A stretch of 64,000 nt of DNA from Trema orientale (Eukaryota; Streptophyta; Magnoliopsida; Rosales; Cannabaceae), in contig JXTC01000028.1 in the NCBI GenBank assembly GCA_002914845.1, forward strand, positions 954,888 through 1,018,887, in the 5' to 3' direction. Below, one piece after another: positions 10,321 through 21,774 of this stretch. The notes beneath the pieces are model-generated. The model had not been told where the DNA came from. It saw only the letters and a list, made by a program, of their open reading frames with translations, and did not search any database. Each line of letters opens with the position of its first letter. The first letter of the stretch is position 1. Position numbers and translations under genes: made by a program.

Positions 10321-10661
10321 ACACGCAAACCGCGTCGCCGCGCGTCTTATCCACTGGACTCTGGTTGTGCTTAGATACTGCGATGTTGACTGACACCAAC
10401 TCTTGTTATTTTATTATTATTCTTTAGATTTAGATTAGAGGCCCACACAACTGGCCACACCACACCATAGGCCCCATACTTTATTGAACCTTCCCTTGCT
10501 ACTTCCTTTCCCTTTTTTTTTTTTTTTTTTTGTGGGTACGGACACCAAGTCAGCCAACTATAAATATCTCTTTAGTTCCCAAGCCATACACATCAAATTC
10601 AATCTTTTCAAGTCTCATAACTTCTCTTCACCAGTAAGGGAAAAAAGAAAGAAAGTTGTTG
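10321..10661 (+). promoter_or_regulatory. Proximal promoter and 5' UTR of XTH gene A
   Basis: It contains AAACCGCGTC at about 10328, TCTGGTTGTGCTTAGATACTG at 10360 (shared with gene B), AACTGGCCACAC at 10449-10460, TTGAACCTTCCCTTGCTACTT at 10484 (shared with C) and the TATA box TATAAATA at 10559-10566, 96 bp before the ATG. The AACTGGCCACA block is present in all five XTH promoters. The copia 1 element ends at 10111, so only about 550 bp of native upstream sequence remains. Confidence 0.75.
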
Positions 10662-11504
10662 ATGGCTTCTCTTTCTTCGAGCAACTCACTTTTGCTGGTC
10701 TTTTCTATTGTTGTAATTGGCTCTTTCATAGTTATTTCTGCTAGTGATTTGAACCGAGATTTTCAGATCACATGGGGTGATGGCCGAGCTAAGATAGTCA
10801 ACAATGGCGAGCTTCTTACTCTGTCTCTTGACAAGGCCTCTGGCTCTGGATTTCAGTCCAAGAATGAGTATCTCTTTGGCCAAATCGATATGCAGCTCAA
10901 GCTTGTCCCTGGGAACTCTGCTGGCACTGTCACTGCGTACTATGTAAGCTCTCTTAACCTTAAATGAGTATGTATGCAAGGTTTATATATGATCATTTAT
11001 TTTGAAATTAATCAATATATTCTTATTGTGTTCTTGATATTTTCAGTTGTCATCAAAAGGGTCCACTTGGGATGAGATTGACTTTGAGTTTTTGGGGAAT
11101 CTAAGTGGAGATCCTTACATTCTTCACACCAATGTGTTCAGCCAAGGCAAAGGCAACAGAGAACAACAGTTCTATTTATGGTTTGACCCAACTGCTGATT
11201 TCCACACTTATTCAATCCTTTGNCAAGGGGTGGTTTAGTGAAGACAGATTGGAGTCAGGCTCCTTTCTCCGCCTCCTATAGGAACTTCAAAGCCAATGCT
11301 TGTGTTTGGTCCTCTGGTAAATCTTCCTGTGGTTCAAATTCTCCGTCTTCGGCCTCCAATTCCAATTCGTGGCTCAACCAAGAGTTGGATTCTGCTGGTG
11401 AAGAAAAGTTGAATTGGGTACGAAAGAACTACATGATTTACAATTACTGCACTGATGCCAAGAGGTTTCCTCAAGGTTTCCCCCAAGAATGCAACACGGC
11501 CTAA
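10662..11504 (+). pseudogene. XTH gene A, xyloglucan endotransglucosylase/hydrolase with an internal gap
   Basis: Exon 1 (10662-10943) encodes a signal peptide and the N-terminal GH16 part ([23 protein letters not shown]). Exon 2 starts at 11047 after a GT-AG intron and carries [13 protein letters not shown], with E104 as nucleophile and E108 as acid/base by family knowledge. At 11223 the sequence is 'n', and coding jumps from SILW straight to RGGLVKTDW. Compared with gene C, about 243 bp are missing: the end of exon 2, intron 2 and ~40 codons of exon 3. The C-terminal part ([18 protein letters not shown], stop at 11502-11504) is intact. Exons are very close to those of gene C. The unknown base exactly at the break makes a collapsed assembly gap at least as likely as a true deletion. 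If intact it would be a ~290-residue wall enzyme. Confidence 0.9.
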
Positions 11505-12807
11505 AACAAGACATTGGGAGAACTATGCTATACGTGTTGATATGATATGTTTAGTTGTACCTAGTAAATTATTTCATTCGTTATCAGTACAATTCTTTTA
11601 TACGTTTTAGTCTATCCCTAATTTCCTCTTAATTTTAGTAAGTAATAGAACTTTAAAAAAAAAAAAAAGTTACAAAACCGGTGGTATTAATTCAAATATG
11701 GTTGTTAGGCAATAAAAACCACATGTTGCTTGTACCTCCTGAAAAAATGACAGGTTATACACAAATGCCATGTGGATTTTGTAACAGAAGAAAACTAATG
11801 TGGTTTCTTATTTACGATCATACGACGTAATTGAGAGAGGCCACAACCATATCGTTTCAAACAATAATGATCAAATTGAGATATAGTTTGATTTTCCAAT
11901 AGAAGTGTACCAGATAGACGGTATGTTGTTTTGATGTTATAAGGACAATTCTTGGCAAAAGAAAATGTAGAAACGACAATCGGGAAGATGATATAAACAT
12001 ATGCAAGACCACGTCCGAATATTTGGGCCAATGGAAGTCGTATGCCATCACTTGTCGATTCTATGATACACGATGTTACAAAAATAATCTTTTGGATTAA
12101 CAAATTAATAAAAATTTCACATCTCCATCTACATATTTGGTAACAAAAGCCAATGTCACTTCTATACTCTAACTCCAAACCTATAACCAAACAAATAATG
12201 ACGGAAAAAAAATGGTTGAAGGTAAAAAGAAAAACAAGAATAAGAATATTTACTGAATAAAAGAGATGTCTTGTACATTTTTTTAGTTAATTAATAGTAT
12301 TTGAGTAAGAGTATCTTTGTCATTTTCAAAAAATTTCTTCAAGTTTAACCAAATTAGATGAAGGTACAATGGGTGACTATTCACATCACTAGTGGCATAA
12401 ATGCACCATTCGTTGTAAGAAATAATTTTTAATTACAATTTTACCCTTAATTTTGTTTGTGCACCCCATCAATCTTGCACCAAACAAATGCAATCCCAAG
12501 TTTAGCCAAAAAAATAATAAATAATAAAGAAAACCATCCAAATCCCAAAACAAAATTGATATACTCCAATGAGAATTTGTCATTTGGATTGAGGAAGAGC
12601 TAAGCGCCATCATAGTGACCTTTCACTGTACTATTTTCAACGCCGGTCAGATACCAAATTCCTTTCATTTATTCTTTCATTTGGATTAAGTTAGAGCCAA
12701 AGTGCTACCATAATGACAGTTACATATTTCGACCTTTATAAATTTGTAAACAAGCCTGAAGTAATTAAATAATATATAGGGTCTTGATTCTATTTTGGTA
12801 TCTTCTT
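11505..12807. other. Downstream region of gene A and AT-rich spacer
   Basis: The 3' UTR of gene A carries CGTTATCAGTACAATTCTTT at 11579, the counterpart of the TTGTTATTAATACAATTCTTT signature after genes B, C and D and a probable polyadenylation region. The remainder is AT-rich with no gene I can support. Open frames on the - strand at 11795-12190 and 12389-12613 lack family features. Confidence 0.6.
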
Positions 12808-13268
12808 TGTTAGAATTTTGGCTTGTTAGTTTTTGTAATAATTTTGTACTTTGTCCCACATCGCTTGTGTATGAATATTTGAGGTCTACAGTTGGCTATA
12901 AATAAAGCCTTCTGTAATTAGTTTTAATCATCCCGAAATTAGTTTCCTTATTAGTGAGGACCTTTATTCTTAAGAACTTCTATAGTTTTATTTTTACCCC
13001 TTTTCTATTTGTTTCTGGATTTTTGCATTATAGCCCAAATTTTGTATTTCCTCTTTTTGAAGTTAGTGAAGTGGTCAGCAATGTCTCGAGGACGTAGGTA
13101 ATTTACCGAACCTCGCTAAATTTTGTGTTCTCCTTTATTCTTGCATTTAGTATAATCTGCGCATTTTCTGCTTTCGTTAATTTCAGTAGCTAGTTGGTAG
13201 TTTATATTTAATATTGTCTTAGTATTAAATATAAGCATTTAGAGTAGTTGTGCTTCTGTTGCACAACA
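12808..13268 (+). repeat. 5' LTR of copia element 2
   Basis: It begins TGTTAGAATTTTGGC and ends GTTGCACAACA. It carries the TATA-like GGCTATAAATAAAGCC at 12893. The length matches the 3' LTR exactly. Confidence 0.95.
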
Positions 13269-13270
13269 AG

Positions 13271-13282
13271 TGGTATCAGAGC
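13271..13282 (+). other. Primer-binding site of copia element 2
   Basis: TGGTATCAGAGC, complementary to the 3' end of initiator methionine tRNA, two bases after the 5' LTR. This is the usual primer site of plant copia elements. Confidence 0.9.
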
Positions 13283-13313
13283 AGCAGGTTAGCTATTTGA
13301 AATATTAGCAGAA

Positions 13314-14081
13314 ATGTCAGAATCTTCGTCAACACCGGCAAAGATGAAGACTGTGACTAGTACAAAAATCGATGTGGAGAAATTTGATGGCCGAAATAAC
13401 TTCGGCTTATGGCAGTACAAGGTATTAGATGGTTTATGTCAACAAGATCAGGATGTTGCTCTAGAGAAAACGAAACCAGAGAAGATGGATTATAAAGAAT
13501 GGGAGAGGATCAATCGTCAAGCTTGTGGTACGATCCACTCATGTTTTTGTAGAGAACAGAAGTATCCATTTGTGAGAGAGACTTCTGCAAATAAGTTGTG
13601 GAAGGCGTTCCAGAACAAATACATGAAGAAAAGCAATGAGAACTGGTTATACTTGAAGAAGAGACTTTTTCGCCTCCAGTTGAAGCCTGGTATGACTATT
13701 GGTGACCACATTGATACGTTCAACCAGTTGATTGCAGACTTGTTGAATTTGGATGAAACCTTCAAAGATGAGGATAAAGCAATGTTGCTGATTGGGTCCC
13801 TTCCTGATGAGTTAGATTATCTCTGTATTACATTGCTTCATGGGAAGGAAAAATTATCCTTCGATGAGGTGAGTGCTGCATTATACAATCATGAGATTCG
13901 GAAGAAAGATCAAAAGGAGGATAGGGATATTCCAGCAAAAGCGCTTACAGCCAGGGGACGTAGTCAAAGCCGTAAGCAGGAGAAAAATGGTAGATCCCGT
14001 TCGAAGAGAAGACCTGGTAAGGATGAATGTGCTTTTTGTCATGAGAAAGGGCATTGGAATAAAAATTGTTCGAAGTTATAG
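13314..14081 (+). CDS. Copia 2 gag (255 aa, ends at an internal stop)
   Basis: The start ATG lies 32 bp after the primer-binding site. The protein opens with a leader and VEKFDGRNNFGLWQYKV, typical of copia gag. The middle (KLWKAFQNKYMKKSNENWLYLKKRLF, LKPGMTIGDHIDTFN) is the conserved UBN2-like gag core. A CCHC zinc knuckle CAFCHEKGHWNKNC lies near residues 238-251. The TAG at 14079-14081 immediately follows and cuts gag from pol, which continues in the same frame (GKVTFDAYIAEV). In intact copia elements gag and pol form one polyprotein, so the stop is probably a disabling mutation. Confidence 0.9.
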   Translation: MSESSSTPAKMKTVTSTKIDVEKFDGRNNFGLWQYKVLDGLCQQDQDVALEKTKPEKMDYKEWERINRQACGTIHSCFCREQKYPFVRETSANKLWKAFQNKYMKKSNENWLYLKKRLFRLQLKPGMTIGDHIDTFNQLIADLLNLDETFKDEDKAMLLIGSLPDELDYLCITLLHGKEKLSFDEVSAALYNHEIRKKDQKEDRDIPAKALTARGRSQSRKQEKNGRSRSKRRPGKDECAFCHEKGHWNKNCSKL

Positions 14082-17000
14082 AATAAAGGCAAGGGTAAGG
14101 TTACTTTTGATGCATATATAGCTGAAGTTGAAGATAATGAGTCAGATTTTGCTCTAGTTGGTCAGCCGATGACATCTCAGCGGGACGAGTGGATTTTAGA
14201 TTCGGGTTGCACTTACCATATGTGTCTTCACAAGGAGTGGTTCTTCAACTTTGAAGAGCTAGGTGGTGGAGTTGTTTATATGGGTAATGATGAATCGCAT
14301 CAGCTGAGGTAGGTTCAATTCGATTGAAGAATCATGATGGATCGACTAGAGTTCTGACAGATGTTCGGTATGTACCGAAATTGAAGAAGAATCTCATCTC
14401 TTTGGGAGCTTTAGAATCCAAAGGCTTCGCTATGACTATATGAGATGGAATTCTGAAAGTCACTTCAGGCTCTTTGGTGATGATGAAAGGTATAAGAAGA
14501 AATAACTTGTATTATTATAATGGTAGTACAGTTATTGGATCAGTTGCTATAGTTTCTGAAGATGATAAAGCTTCAGAAATTACCAGGTTATGGCATATGC
14601 ATTTAGAACATGCAGGGAAAAAAGCTTTCTTTAGTTTGGTGAAGCAAGGCTTACTTAAAGGAGCGAAGACCTGCAAGTTGGACTTTTGTAAATACTGTGT
14701 TCTGGGAAAACAGACAAGAGTGAAGTTCGGCACAGCAATTCACAATACTGAGGGTATTCTAGATTATATTCATTCAGATGTATGGGGACCTACCAAAACA
14801 GCTTCTTTGGGAGGTATGCACTATTTTGTTACTTTTGTCGACGACTTTTCCAGAAGAGTTTGGGTGTATATAATAAAGAATAAAGATGACGTGCTTGAAG
14901 TTTCCTTAAATGGAAAAAGATAATTAAGACTCATACGGGCAGAAAGATCAAACGACTTCGATCAGATAATGATGGAGAATATAGGAGTGATCCATTTTTA
15001 GGAGTTTGCTAGTTTGAAGGTATTGTACGTCACTTTACAATCAGAAAAACACTACAGCAGAATAGGGTGGCAGAACGTATGAATCGGACTTTGTTCGAGA
15101 AGGTTCAGTGTATGTTGTCCAATGCTGGGATGGACAAAGTTTTTTGGGTTGAGGCAATTACGTATGTGTGTTATCTCATTAATCGTTTACCATCAACTGC
15201 AACTGGAGGCAAAACCCCTCTTGAGGTATGGTCTGGAAAACCTACTAGTGATTATGATTCTTTATATATCTTTGGTTCCACTGTCTATTATCATATGAAG
15301 GAATCCAAGTTGGATCCGAGAGCCAAGAAAGCATTATTTATAGGTATCAGCTCAGGTGTAAAGGGGTACCGACTTTGGTGTCTAAGTTTGAGGAAGATTT
15401 TGTTTAGTAGGGATGTTACTTTTGATGAGTCTGCCATGTTAAAGAAGGTAACAGAAGACCAAGAGAAGACCATTAGTATTCCGCAGCAGGTGGAGCCTAG
15501 TCGGCAGCATGTGGAGTTTAAAAAAATGACAATAGTAGTCCCAGCTAATGTTGTTGAAAATAGTGGTGACACTCCATTGGCAAAGGAGGACACTGAAGAT
15601 GAAGAAGAGGTTCTGACCCAAGAGTCTCAACAGCAGCAAGAATTAATTGCACATAATAGGCCAAGACGTGAAATTCGTAAACCTGCTCGATTTGTTGATA
15701 TAGTGGCCTATGCACTTCCCATTGTAGATGATGATGTTCCTTCCACGTACAAAGATGCAGTCAAAAGTTCAGAAAATGAACAGTAGAAGAAAGCAATGGA
15801 GGAAGAAATGCAGTCTCTTCGGAAGAATGAAACTTGGGAACTAGCTCAACTACCGAAGAACAAGAAGGTAATTAGGTGCAAATGGGTATATATAAAGAAA
15901 GATGGATTTCCCGATAAGAAAAATGTTCGCTTCAAGGCAAGATTGGTGGCGAAAAGCTACGCTCAGTTGGAGGGAATTGATTACAATAAGGTATTTTCTC
16001 CAGTTGTTAAGCATTCCTCCATTAGAATTTTGTTAGTCTTGATAGCGTAATTGGATCTTGAACTAGTTCAATTGGATGTGAAAACCGCATTTCTACACGG
16101 TGATTTAGAAGAGGAAATCTATATATCTCAGCCAGAAGGATTCAAGATTACTAAAAAAGAAAATTGGGTTTGCAAACTGAAAAGATCACTTTATGGTCTG
16201 AAACAGTCGCCAAGGCAGTGGTACAAGCGATTTGATCGGTTTATGATGGGTCAGAAGTACACAAGAAGCAAGTTCGATAGTTGTGTGTATTTTCACAGGT
16301 TACGAGGTAAGTCTTTCATTTATCTACTCTTATATGTTGATGATATATTGATAGCTTCGAAGAGTCAAGAAGAAATTAAGAAGTTGAAGGCTCAGTTGAA
16401 TCAAGAGTTTGAGATGAAGGATCTCGGTGAAGCAAAGAAGATTCTCGGTATGGAGATTAGCAGAGATAGAGGGAGAGGCAAGGTTAGTTTGACTCATAAG
16501 CAATATCTGAAGAAGGTATTACAATGTTTTGGAATGACTGAACAATCAAAACCTGTTAGTACACCACTTGCTCCTCATTTCAAGCTTAGTGCATCTGTGT
16601 CCCTGAGTACAAATGCAGAGCGAGAGTACATGTCACAAATTCCGTATTCGAATGCAGTTAATAGCTTGATGTATGCGATGGTGTGTACGAGACCCGACAT
16701 TTTACATGCAATTGGAATTGTGAGCAGGTATATGCATGATCTGGGAAAAGATCATTGGTAAGCTGTGAAATGGATTCTACGGAACTTATTGAAGACTGTA
16801 GATGTTGGTTTGGTTTTTGAGCGGAATGATAGACTTGGTCAGTGTGTAGTTGGATATGTTGATTCCGATTACGCTGGTGATTTGGATAAACGTCGATCAA
16901 CTACTGGATATGTATTCACATTTGCAAGAGTACCAATCAGTTGGAAATCTACTTTACAGTCTACAGTTGTTTTGTCTACTACAGAGGCAGAGTACATGGC

Positions 17001-17286
17001 AGTTACAGAGGCTGTGAAGGAAGCTATTTGGTTACAAGGATTACTGGAAGAGCTGGAAGTTGTTCAGGAGCATGTCTGTATTTATAATCTAGTATACCAT
17101 GTACATACGAAGCATATTGATGTTCGACATCACTTTGTGCTAGAGATTATTGGTGAAGGAAAGATACTGCTTCAGAAGATTGGGAAGATTGGGACTGCTG
17201 AGAATCCTGTGGATATGATGACTAAGGTGGTGACATCGATCAAGTTCAATCATTGTTTGGACTTGATCAACATCCTGCAAGTTTGA
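14082..17286 (+). pseudogene. Copia 2 pol: protease, integrase, reverse transcriptase, RNase H (broken)
   Basis: The protease site reads WILDSGCTYHMC near 14190. The integrase zinc finger (LWHMHLEHAG...CKYCVLGKQTR) spans 14591-14720, and the core begins IHSDVWGPTK. A frameshifted stretch follows, and AERMNRTLFEKVQCML opens at 15067. Reverse transcriptase runs from WVYIKKDG near 15880 through LDVKTAFLHGDLEEEIY and the catalytic YVDDILIAS near 16336. RNase H has GYVDSDYAGDLDKRRSTTG at 16852 and STTEAEYMA near 16978. Stops at 14921, 15784, 16048 and 16759, among others, break the frame. The coding order is intact and only point damage is seen, so the copy once was complete. Confidence 0.92.
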
Positions 17287-17386
17287 TGGTGCCTTTTGGC
17301 GCATAAAGTGGCGTTTCTGTAATGGATAGAGGATACGGGAATTAGGAAAATTTGGGTGGGACCTGCTAACTCGCCAAGGTGGAGAT

Positions 17387-17847
17387 TGTTAGAATTTTGG
17401 CTTATTAGCTTTTGTAATAGTTTTGTACTTTGTCCTACATCGCTTGTGTATGAATATTTGGGGTCTACAGTTGGCTATAAATAAAGCCTTCTGTAATTGG
17501 TTTTAATCATCCCAAAATTAGTTTCCCTATTTGTGTGGACATTTATTCCTAAAGACCTCCATAGTTTTATTTTTACCCCTTTTCCATTTGTTTCTGGATT
17601 TTTGCATTATAGCCCAGATTTTGTATTTTCTCTTTTTGAAGTTAGTGAAGTGGTTAGCAACGCCCCGAGGACGTAGGTAATTTGCCGAACCTCGCTAAAT
17701 TTTGTATTCTCCTTTATTCTTACATTTAGCATTTTCTGTGCATTTTCTGCTTTCGTTAATTTTAGTAGCTAGTTGGTAGTTTATATTTAATATTGTCTTA
17801 GTATTAAATATGAGCATTTGGAGTAGTTGTGCTTCCACTGCACAACA
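17387..17847 (+). repeat. 3' LTR of copia element 2
   Basis: 461 bp, preceded directly by the polypurine tract, ending CACTGCACAACA. See the element entry for its divergence from the 5' copy. Confidence 0.95.
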
Positions 17848-18260
17848 TTCTCATATTGAAGTGAAAACAAACTTTCATTGCAATTAACATAAAGAAATTG
17901 AAAACTAAAGACAATAGGCTTTGATGTGCAAAAGCCTGATCAACTAGGCAAAAAAAAAGAGAAAAGGGTAGAGAACAAAACAATTAGAGGACTAGGAGAG
18001 AGAACGATGAACAAAAAGGTGTAGTAGAAGATGAGAGTATTGTTATAAAATGAAAGAGGGATAGGACAATGAGAAGTAGAGGGCACTGAAATAGTGCATA
18101 GAAAGGTCAATATGGGTGCACAAAAGTTTTCTCTCTTCTTTTTTTTTTTTTTTTTTTTAATAAATTGTCCTTAAAGTCATTTTACCAATGCAATGGGTGC
18201 TTTTATGATAACTAGGGTGCTAATATAGGCCCCCAATGTGTATAGATTAGTTAATCTAAA

Positions 18261-18656
18261 GTGATGGTTCTTCTTGGGACTATACTCAGCAATATAATTG
18301 AAACACTTTACCATCAAACGAACTAGCTTTGATCCTTAAAATAATAATAATAATAAAGCTTTTAGATATAATTTATTTAAGATAACGAGAAAATAGGCTT
18401 ATCAAGTAACCAACCAAGTATCCAAATTCATAACTACATTAATACCAAAACCGCGTCCAATGGTCTGGTTGTGCTGAGATAGTGCCATTTGACGTGCAAT
18501 ATCATTTGATTCTGAGCCCAACAACTGGCCACAGCTGAGACCTCACTCAACCTTGGCTTACTATAAATAGAAAAGACTTCCTTGGATAAATCTTCTTCTT
18601 TTCCATTTCTTGAGTCTCATATTCTCTTTCCCTGTTTGGTTGAAAAACTGAGTCTC
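18261..18656 (+). promoter_or_regulatory. Promoter region of XTH gene B
   Basis: A distal block (GTGATGGTTCTTCTTGGGAC, 18261-18313) matches the distal blocks of genes C and D. Closer in are ACCAAAACCGCGTC near 18444, TCTGGTTGTGCTGAGATAGTG at 18464 (shared with gene A), AACTGGCCACAGCT at 18523-18536, and the TATA box TATAAATA at 18562-18569, 88 bp before the ATG. From the end of copia 2 (17847) to 18260 I see only AT-rich DNA with a T tract near 18140. Confidence 0.75.
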
Positions 18657-19993
18657 ATGGCTTCTTCTCTCTATATATGGAACTCAGTTTGGTTGGTGTT
18701 TTCTATGGTTACTGGTTCTTTTGTGGTCACTAATATTTTAGCTAGTGACTTAAACCAAGATTTTCAGATTATATGGGGCGATGGCCGAGCTAAGATACTC
18801 AACAATGGCGAGCTTCTTACTCTGTCACTTGATAAGGCCTCAGGCTCTGGATTCCAGTCCAAAAATGAGTATCTCTTTGGCAATATTGATATGCAGGTCA
18901 AACTTGTTCCTGGCAACTCTGCAGGAACTGTCACAGCTTATTACGTAAGTTATTTTCTTTACATAATAGTACTTTTAGGTGAAAATTAAAAAGAAATACG
19001 AATTCGGGTTGTCATTAATCATTTGGAGATGGAGTACTTTAGTACGTACTCTTATATAAATGCGTTTATTTTTATTTGACACTCATAGAGGAAGTGAATT
19101 CTTTAAAAATGAAATGGATGAGGGAAGTGTGTGACTTAAACTTTTGATTGGGATACATGGAATATATGTCCTTATCTGCGACATTTGAGATAGAAGAAGT
19201 AGAAAAAAGAATAAATATAGTGATAATTTGATTCTTTGTCGTATAACATGTGAACTACAAATAATTGAACTCATTGGATTTTTATAAACAAATTTTCAGA
19301 TGTCATCAAAAGGGTCGAGTTGGGATGAGATAGACTTTGAGTTCTTGGGGAATCTAAGTGGTGATCCTTACATTGTTCATACCAATGTGTTTAGCCAAGG
19401 GCAAGGCAACAGAGAGCAACAATTCTATCTATGGTTTGACCCAACAGCTGATTTCCACACATATTCGATCCATTGGAATCTTCAACGAATTGTGTAAGTA
19501 CCCTCTAATGAATTTTAAAAAATTTTAAGTCTCAATCTTATTTTCCTTGGAAGGGTTTTGGTCAAAACCTTGAAACTAATCTCCTTGCTCGGTTTTCAGT
19601 TTCGCTGTAGATGGTATTGCCATTAGAAAGTTCAAGAATTTGGAATCGAGAGGCGTCCCATATCCAAAGGACCAACCCATGAGAGTTTACTCGAGCCTAT
19701 GGAACGCAGACGATTGGGCCACGAGGGGTGGTTTGGTGAAGACAGATTGGAGTCAGGCTCCTTTCACTGCCTCCTATAGGAACTTCAAAGCCAGTGCTTG
19801 TGTTTGGTCCTCGGGTTCATCTTCTTGTGGTTCAAGTTCTCAATCTTCTAACTCATTATGGCTCAACCAAGATGTGGATTTAAATGGCGGAAAAAATTTA
19901 AAATGGGTACAAAAAAACTACATGATCTATAACTACTGTACCGATGCTAAGAGGTTTCCCCAAGGTTTTCCTCCAGAGTGCAATACAGCCTAA
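18657..19993 (+). CDS. XTH gene B, xyloglucan endotransglucosylase/hydrolase (XTH22-25 type)
   Basis: Exons are 18657-18944, 19300-19493 and 19600-19993, giving 291 residues. All junctions are GT-AG at the same places and phases as in the other four copies. The start is the ATG at 18657, which gives a hydrophobic signal peptide ending near NILASDLN; the upstream in-frame ATG at 18582 lies just after the TATA box and is less likely. GH16 motif [13 protein letters not shown] (E106 nucleophile, E110 acid/base by family knowledge), N-glycosylation site N114-L-S, C-terminal XET_C with [11 protein letters not shown] and [17 protein letters not shown]. By family knowledge it cuts and rejoins xyloglucan in the wall. 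Its signal region is the most different among A-D ([12 protein letters not shown]). Intron 1 (355 bp) is longer than in A, C and D. Confidence 0.95.
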
Positions 19994-20146
19994 AGTTGAC
20001 AGAACTAGTAGGAATAACTTTAAAAGTTTCCTTTGTACCAATAGCTACTAGATTAGTTAATTTGTTATTAATACAAGTCTTTCATTTATTTTTCTCACGT
20101 GATCCTTAGCAATACTGTAGCTACGTGGACACGCAAAATTTTTTCG

Positions 20147-21050
20147 AACATCAAATAATGAACCTGGGTTATTTGGAAAAAAAAAAGAAAAAAAAATCTG
20201 AAATATTAGTCTTTCTGCAAATTTATTCATATTTTTTGGTTTGTGTAGAATTATACATCTACATTTCGAATTTTTACAAATTTGTATATTCTGCATATAA
20301 ATTGAAGAACAAATTTCTTACAATATACTGAATCTGAATTGAGAAAATCTTATTTTTGTTGACTAACACAAAAAATCTATTGAAAATAATTTAAAATAGT
20401 TAACATAAATCATTCAATTTGTACAGAGAAGCTACAAAATTCCAGAAATTTGAGATGTGAAAATATAATTTTGCACAAATCCAAAGACATGTTAAAATTG
20501 TAGAAAGATCGTACTTCAAGTTTCTTTTTTTTTTTTCCAATTATTTGTATTAAACATTGGTATAATTCACACAAAATTCAAAACAAAGTACCATTCAAAC
20601 GTCAAATAATTCTGAAAAAAAAAGAAAAGAAAGAAAAAAAATCTGAATTACAGTCTTTCTACTAATTTAACCATATCTTTTAGTCTGTGCAGAATTATAT
20701 CTCTACATTTCAAATCTCTGCAAATTTATATATTCTCTATATAAATTGACTAACAAATTTCTTATTATATACAGAATCTGAATTGCAGACATCTTATTTC
20801 TGCTAACTAACACAAAAAATTTATTGAAAATAATTTAAAACAGTTAGTACAAATCACCTAATTTGTACACAGAAACTACAAAATTCCAGAAATCTGAGAT
20901 GTGAAGATATAATTGTGCACAAATTCAAAGACATGTTAAAATTACAAAAATATCATATTTCAAGTTCTTTTTTTTTTTCAGTTATTTGTATTGAACATTG
21001 GTATAATTCGAGCAAAATTCAAAACAAAGTACCATTCAAACTTCAAATAA
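20147..21050 (+). repeat. Tandem duplication, ~445-bp AT-rich unit, two copies plus start of a third
   Basis: The words TCAAATAAT recur at 20151, 20602 and 21043 (periods 451 and 441). Between them the order of shared words is kept: GTCTTTCT-CNAATTTA, GCAGAATTATAT-TCTACATTTC, CTAACACAAAAAAT, TACAAAATTCCAGAAAT and GACATGTTAAAATT. The copies differ at many positions, so the duplication is old. It lies just downstream of gene B and has no coding capacity. Confidence 0.85.
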
Positions 21051-21774
21051 TGATAAGTGGTCTTAAGTTTTAACATCATTTGTGTGATGGTTAGTAAGAC
21101 TTTATTTGTCAATTTTTTTTTCTCTAAAATATCTTTCTGAATATAAAACTTTACATGTGTATCTTATGAATATCTTTTTGCCGCTTTTTTATTTTATTTT
21201 ATTTTTATTTATTCCTCCTTATCGAAGATAGGAGTAAAAACGTGTTACCGACTTACCGTGTGTGTTAGACGCCCCAGATGCTATACATTTGTATTTTGCA
21301 TAGACAATATGGATTAATTAAAAGGAGAAATTACAATTGAGGGGTTAATAAGTTGGGTAGCTACAAAATAATTATAAATTATTTTTTGATAATTAATAAT
21401 TATAAAATATTAATATGCAAATAATACACTTAATTAACGGCCATTAATAAGTATTTATATGTAAATAAAATTTTGTAGTTTTATTTTATATTAATAAATG
21501 AAAATTAAAAACTGTGTTACACCTATCACTTTTCTTTTGTCCTTTATGTTTAACCTTTTGTTATTTCACCATGAGTTATTCTCAGTCCCAATAATATACT
21601 TTTTTTTTTTTCGCTGAAGAATTTTCCAAATTATGTAATTTTATATTATTTGTTTTTGAAGAACAGACAAGGTGCCTATCACACTAGTATATAATAAACA
21701 TTAAGGGTTGGCATTACCCTTTTCTCTAAAAAGATTTGAAAACAACTTAGATTTGATCATTTGATGTAGGGACT
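21051..21774. other. AT-rich spacer between genes B and C
   Basis: No gene is seen. It holds AT-rich simple sequence and a few short T tracts. Confidence 0.6.

Larger units (their letters stand above)
12808..17847 (+). mobile_element. Complete but inactive Ty1-copia element 2
   Basis: The 5040-bp element has two 461-bp LTRs (12808-13268, 17387-17847), each TGTTAG...ACAACA. The primer-binding site is TGGTATCAGAGC (13271-13282) and the polypurine tract AAGGTGGAGAT ends at 17386. Flanks are TTCTT on the left and TTCTC on the right, a target duplication with one mismatch. By my count the LTRs differ at about 36 of 461 positions (~92% identity), mostly transitions, so the insertion is old. Internal order is gag, protease, integrase, reverse transcriptase, RNase H, as in copia. 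Several stops interrupt the frame. Confidence 0.95.

Noticed and set aside
11078-11110. [10 protein letters not shown] instead of the textbook [10 protein letters not shown] motif as an unusual active site
   Set aside because: Trp before the motif is normal in the XTH22-25 type; the catalytic Glu-Ile-Asp-Phe-Glu core is unchanged in all five genes.
11795-12190. - strand 131-codon frame downstream of gene A as a gene
   Set aside because: Composition equals the surrounding AT-rich DNA, with no domain, splice or promoter context.
18582-18656. Upstream ATG of gene B (25-residue extension) as the true start
   Set aside because: It lies only about 13 bp after the TATA box and would push the hydrophobic signal segment away from the N-terminus; the ATG at 18657 matches MAS-type starts of A, C and D.
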